Origin: Clostridiales bacterium
Lineage (GTDB): Bacteria > Bacillota > Clostridia > Christensenellales > CAG-138
Assembly (NCBI GenBank): GCA_012511925.1
Contig: JAAZFD010000223.1
Span: 1-10,005, forward strand
DNA length: 10,005 nt
Direction of reading: 5' to 3'
In this document: positions 6,930 through 10,005 of the stretch, in pieces
Layout of the letters: the number at the start of each line of letters is the position of its first letter
Position numbering within the stretch: position 1 is the first letter of the stretch
Program-made: the position numbers and the translations under genes
Notes under the pieces: model-generated
What the model was told of the DNA's origin: nothing
Databases searched by the model: none
What the model saw: the letters and a program-made list of their open reading frames with translations, nothing else

Positions 6930-8672
6930 ATGTCTAAACTAAATGTTGATCAAAAAACAGTAAAAGAATTATTTAAAAACAAGAAAGCTGACTTTCTTAT
7001 TCCCGACTATCAAAGACCATATGCATGACAAATGAGCGAATGCCAAACCTTATGGGAGGATATCTTTGCTTTTGCCTTCCCGGAAGATGACTATAGCAAA
7101 TTTGATAGTGATAATGATGAGTATTACCTCGGCCCCATTGTAACCTTCAAAAATGAAGATGGTAAAATGGAAATCATTGACGGTCAACAAAGACTGACAA
7201 CACTTATGCTTTTACTTCGTGCGTTCTATGAGAAGTACGGACATATGAAGGATGCTTATTCAGTAAAAACAAAAGAAAATATTGAGCGTTGTATTTGGAA
7301 AACAGATGAGTTTGGCAGTCCTGATCTTTCAGCACTAAAGATCGACTCTGAGGTTGCTACAGACAACGACAAGGAAGAATTTTTGAGTATTTTACGTACC
7401 GGAACAGCGCCGAAGGAACAAAAAAGCAACTATGCTGAAAATTACCGTTATTTTCAGCAGAAGATAGACGAGTTTTTGAGCGCCTATCCTGGGTATTTTT
7501 CCTATCTTCCAACAAGAATACTTAATAACTGTATCTTGCTTCCTATCGAGGCAGAATCGCAAAATACTGCATTGCGTATTTTCTCAACGTTGAATGATAG
7601 AGGCAAGCCTCTTTCGGATGCGGATATCTTCAAAGCGCAGTTCTATAAATTCTATTCTATGCGCGGAGAAAAGGATGCCTTCATAAAAAAATGGAAGGCT
7701 CTCGAAGAAGTTTGTGAGAAAATATTCCACCCGATTTCCGGCACTCCTATGGATGAACTTTTTACCCGATACATGTATTATGAAAGAGCAAAAATGGGGA
7801 TTAAGGCATCTACCACAGAAGCTCTTCGCAAATTTTACGAAAAGGAAAACTATAAATTACTTAAACAGGAAAACACACTTGGAAACCTCATTGTTTTGGC
7901 TGATTTTTGGAAAGATATTGCCGAACAAAATGATGAGAGATTTTCAGAATCTATTCTTCGCCAATTGTTTGTTCTCAACTATGCTCCCAATGGCATGTGG
8001 ACATATTTCGTTTCCGTTTATTTTATGCAAAACAAGGATGCCAACGGTCTTCTTGAAGATGGCAAGTATAACGCATTTCTTAAAAAGATCACAGCGTTCA
8101 TTTGGGCATATGCCATTACAAATCCTGGCGTTAACGCCTTGAGAACACCTGTTTATGCAGAGATGATCAATATTGTTAATGGTCAGCCAATTGAGTTCAA
8201 GGAATATAGGTTTGATCTTACAACTGTAAGAAGTATGATCGATAACTTTAGTTTCTATAATGGAAGACCTATCACCAAATCAATGCTCGCATGGTGGGCA
8301 TTTACAGACGATAATCAAGAAGTGCCGTCATTAGATAGCACCTTCGAAATAGAACATATCTTTGCACGCAACCGTCAGGAAAAAGAATGTTCATTAAAAA
8401 AGGAAAAGAATCTTGAATCGTTGGGTAATAAGGCTCTACTCGAAAAGCGAATCAACATAAGAGCTTCTGATTACAGATTTTCTGATAAAATCAAATATTA
8501 TCAGGGATACGTTAATAATCGAGGTCAGGAAAAGCCAGGAACCCAAATCAATGAACTATTGTCTTTGGCTGCAACAGCACACGATTTCGTAGAAAGTGAT
8601 ATTGAATCGAGAAACAATGAAATTGTTACTGGATTTATAAATTATTTGAGTGACATGTCTTTGAGTAAATAA
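6930..8672 (+). pseudogene. GmrSD-type DUF262-DUF1524 restriction protein, interrupted by TGA at codon 33
   Basis: The reading frame starts at ATG 6930 with AGAGGAG at 6916-6922 and runs 580 codons, broken once by TGA at 7026-7028. The first 32 codons end in IPDYQRPYA, the start of the DUF262 (GmrS) motif QRPY-x-W; the stop replaces the Trp. Downstream are DGQQRLTT (codons 84-91), FSTLNDRGKPLSDADIF (about 218-234) and a DUF1524 (GmrD) HNH-type nuclease with IEHIF (474-478), LGNKALLEK and later N/F residues. GmrSD enzymes are NTP-dependent type IV nucleases that cut DNA with modified bases; BrxU and SspE belong to the same superfamily. An ORF can restart at ATG 7032, but no ribosome binding site precedes it, and it lacks the first motif, so it should be inactive. 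Apart from the stop the frame is undamaged, which argues for a recent mutation or a sequence error. Confidence 0.85.
7026..7028 (+). other. In-frame TGA at the conserved Trp codon of the DUF262 motif
   Basis: The codons before it read IPDYQRPYA and those after it read QMSECQTLWED, matching the family pattern in which Trp follows PYA/PYS/PYV. A single G-to-A change turns TGG into TGA. Other Trp codons in the same frame are TGG, and TGA ends two other genes in the window. Confidence 0.85.
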
Positions 8673-8706
8673 AGATTTTCTTTAAACTGTTATAGGGAGC
8701 AGAATT

Positions 8707-9730
8707 ATGGGCTTGTTTTCAAAAAAAACCAATGTACAAATACAAACCATTAGAAAAGGTCAAAATCGATATAGATGCGGTAAATGCTACTTTTCTTACA
8801 ACAAATCCCCAATTGAGCAGTTACGAATCAAAAGAATTCTGTGAACTTATTAGCGAGATAAGTAATTATCGTGTATATGTTTATCAAAGAAAGGTCTCTG
8901 GATTTGATGGATATTTCTTGCGTCAGGAAAAAGCTAACCCCAAAAAGGTTGCATATCTCGGCAGCGCGCGCAAGCATTGCTGTGTGTTCCACGACAAATT
9001 GTTTACCATAGATTCGTTTAGCCCAACCCATCGTGTATACCACCCTTTGATATGCAAAGACATTAACACCGGTGTTCAAACAGAAATGAAGGTTCTCTCA
9101 GATAAGGGCTTTCGTGAATTTATTGGCACCAGTATGCATTTATACTGCCAGGATGTTGTTCACTCCCTTGAGGCACATAACGATACAATGACTTTAGAGG
9201 TTTATAGATATCCAGCAGACTCTCTTCTAACGAAAGAAACCTACCATGAAGAATGTATATACCACATTCATATAAGGTTTACTGGTGGAAAGTTTACCAT
9301 TGAAAGAGTGTTTCCAGAAAAAGAAGAACACACACCTAAAAAGCCATACTGGCGTGACGGTAGTGGTAACGTGTCTTGCCCTGGTGATGATTGCTCTCAC
9401 GAATGCGACGATTCGTGTCCTATCTGGCTTAATAAAATAGGGCTTTCTATGTTGCAAATAAATCAATTTGATAAAGCGGTAGAGAGTTTTGAAGCAGCGC
9501 TTGCTCTTGCTCCAGATTTTTTGGATGTTCAGAATAATCTAGGCACGGCGTATGGTATGAATAATCAACACCAAGAAGCCTATGAAGCATTTAAGAAAGC
9601 ACACGAAATGAAAAAAGACTATCCTAAAGCATTGAATGGTCTTATTGTTGCAGAAATGAACCTTTTGCTGCCAACGGAACGGCACTGCCAAAGCCGCGCA
9701 ATATTGGTCTTTATGGCCCTGTCATACTGA
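8707..9730 (+). CDS. TPR protein with four-Cys cluster, apparently frameshifted at its 5' end
   Basis: An uninterrupted frame runs from ATG 8732 to TGA 9730 (332 residues), but it has no ribosome binding site. AGGGAG at 8694-8699 instead serves ATG 8707, whose frame gives MGLFSKK and then meets an A8 tract (8721-8728). With seven As it would read on as MGLFSKKPMYKYKPLEK, so a one-base insertion is likely. Numbered from 8732, residues 1-205 form a domain I do not recognise, rich in aromatic residues. A cluster SCPGDDCSHECDDSC (Cys 216, 221, 225, 229) may bind zinc or an Fe-S centre. Two TPR units follow (about 230-297: FDKAVESFEAALALAPDF, then NLGTAYG and EAYEAFKKAHEM). The last 18 or so residues (PTERHC to the end) come from the glycosyltransferase fragment read out of frame, so the natural C terminus seems lost. 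It lies 34 bases after the GmrSD-like gene and probably shares its operon. Confidence 0.7.
8721..8728 (+). repeat. A8 homopolymer tract at the frameshift point of the TPR gene
   Basis: Eight consecutive As directly follow TTTTC within the first codons of the TPR gene. Reading from the well-placed start at 8707, eight As shift the frame away from the long ORF and seven would join it. Such tracts are prone to replication slippage, to polymerase slippage during transcription, and to sequencing error. Confidence 0.75.
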
Positions 9731-9880
9731 TTTCACGGCAGGATTATGAAAAGGCGGGTGGCCATCAAAGAGTTAAATCAAGCGTCGTGGATGATATGGC
9801 ACTGGGTTCGCAACTCAAAAAAGCAGGTTTAAAATTTTAGCCTTTATATCGGCAACAGCGAGGTTTCTTTTCGAATGTAT
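9664..9880 (+). pseudogene. Internal fragment of a family-2 glycosyltransferase, frameshifted
   Basis: In the frame of 9664-9840 the sequence reads FAANGTALPKPRN, then GLYGPVILISRQDYEKAGGH, then VVDDMALGSQLKKAGLKF, ending in TAG at 9838-9840. Moving one base (9839 on), it continues SLYIGNSEVSFRMY. Together these give about 72 residues of a GT2 enzyme of the CrtQ-like group: the R-x-x-Y-x-x-x-GGH stretch, the acidic DD/ED pair of the catalytic base, and the RMY motif. The TTTT at 9835-9838 would read correctly as TTT, so a one-base insertion explains the break. Neither the N-terminal sugar-nucleotide half nor the membrane segments expected after RMYP are present. The left edge overlaps the end of the TPR frame; the right edge passes straight into an unrelated ORF. 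It is a remnant or a product of misassembly and is not functional. Confidence 0.6.
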
Positions 9881-10005
9881 ACCGTACCCGAACTTGCTAC
9901 GCGCAAAGCCGAAAACCTTTTCAAGAAGATGCAGGAAATTAACGAAGCCAAGTCCCTTGTCAGGAAATTACCGACCGAAGCGCAGGTTGAAGACTGGATA
10001 ACCCA
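9875..10005 (+). CDS. Start of an unrecognised ORF running off the window (partial)
   Basis: From ATG 9875 the frame stays open to the window end (43 codons: MYTVPELATRKAENLF, then KKMQEINEAKSLVRKLPTEA and QVEDWIT). The residues are charged, with Lys/Glu/Ala spacing typical of helices. I do not recognise a family. A weak GAGG (9860-9863) lies 11 bases upstream. The same frame is also open from 9839 through the second part of the glycosyltransferase fragment, so the true coding start may be at the junction near 9881 or earlier in a protein whose beginning was lost. Confidence 0.4.
   Translation, partial: MYTVPELATRKAENLFKKMQEINEAKSLVRKLPTEAQVEDWIT

Noticed and set aside
5887..6953. TTGATCAA palindrome seen at 5887-5894 and again at 6946-6953 as possible WYL operator sites
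   Set aside because: The 8-bp match is short and AT-rich, and the second copy lies in coding sequence; chance is a sufficient explanation.
7026..7028. TGA read as selenocysteine or as Trp by a changed genetic code
   Set aside because: TGA ends the first gene just before a terminator and ends the WYL gene just before a ribosome site, so it is a stop here. The family residue is Trp, not Cys, and no nearby SECIS-like stem was apparent.
7032..8672. Independent gene starting at ATG 7032
   Set aside because: There is no ribosome site before it, and the 32 codons upstream in the same frame match the start of the DUF262 family and have a good site.
1..10005. CRISPR array, tRNA or rRNA gene, insertion sequence ends or attachment site
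   Set aside because: No regularly spaced repeats, cloverleaf-like segment, transposase or paired terminal repeats could be seen on either strand by reading.

Overview
The window reads as a defence-gene island from a low-to-mid GC Gram-positive bacterium, most likely a gut-type Clostridia (Bacillota). This is judged from strong GGAGG-type ribosome binding sites, an AT-leaning codon choice, the small XRE regulator and the WYL regulator. All genes lie on the + strand. TGA serves as a normal stop, since it ends the first gene and the WYL gene at sensible places.

Layout. Bases 1-237 hold the C-terminal tail of a protein ending in topoisomerase-type zinc ribbons, followed by a good terminator (248-300). 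A promoter (312-339) then begins a four-gene operon. It encodes a 68-residue XRE repressor, two methyltransferase-like proteins (M1 and M2), and a 973-residue protein with an N-terminal GIY-YIG/T5orf172-like nuclease domain, an SF2 helicase core and a C-terminal Tudor/SH3-like domain. This looks like a restriction-modification system with a divided methylase. M1 keeps the SAM-binding motifs but has no NPPY. M2 keeps NPPY but has a degraded SAM-binding motif. A perfect 15-bp hairpin (5813-5848) closes this module.

A second module follows: a WYL-domain transcription factor, a fused DUF262-DUF1524 (GmrSD-type, type IV restriction) gene, and a TPR protein with a four-cysteine cluster. The GmrSD-like gene has an in-frame TGA exactly where the conserved Trp of the QRPY-x-W motif belongs. 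The TPR gene appears frameshifted in an A8 tract just after its real start. Beyond about 9664 lies a short piece of a family-2 glycosyltransferase, itself frameshifted and joined abruptly on both sides. It is followed by the beginning of an unrecognised ORF that runs off the window.

How the genes may work together: the XRE and WYL proteins probably control the two modules. The M1/M2 pair would mark self DNA at adenine. The GIY-YIG helicase would translocate on and cut unmodified DNA. The GmrSD protein, if intact, would attack modified phage DNA that the first system cannot cut. In this sequence the second module looks recently damaged, unless the lesions are sequencing or assembly errors.
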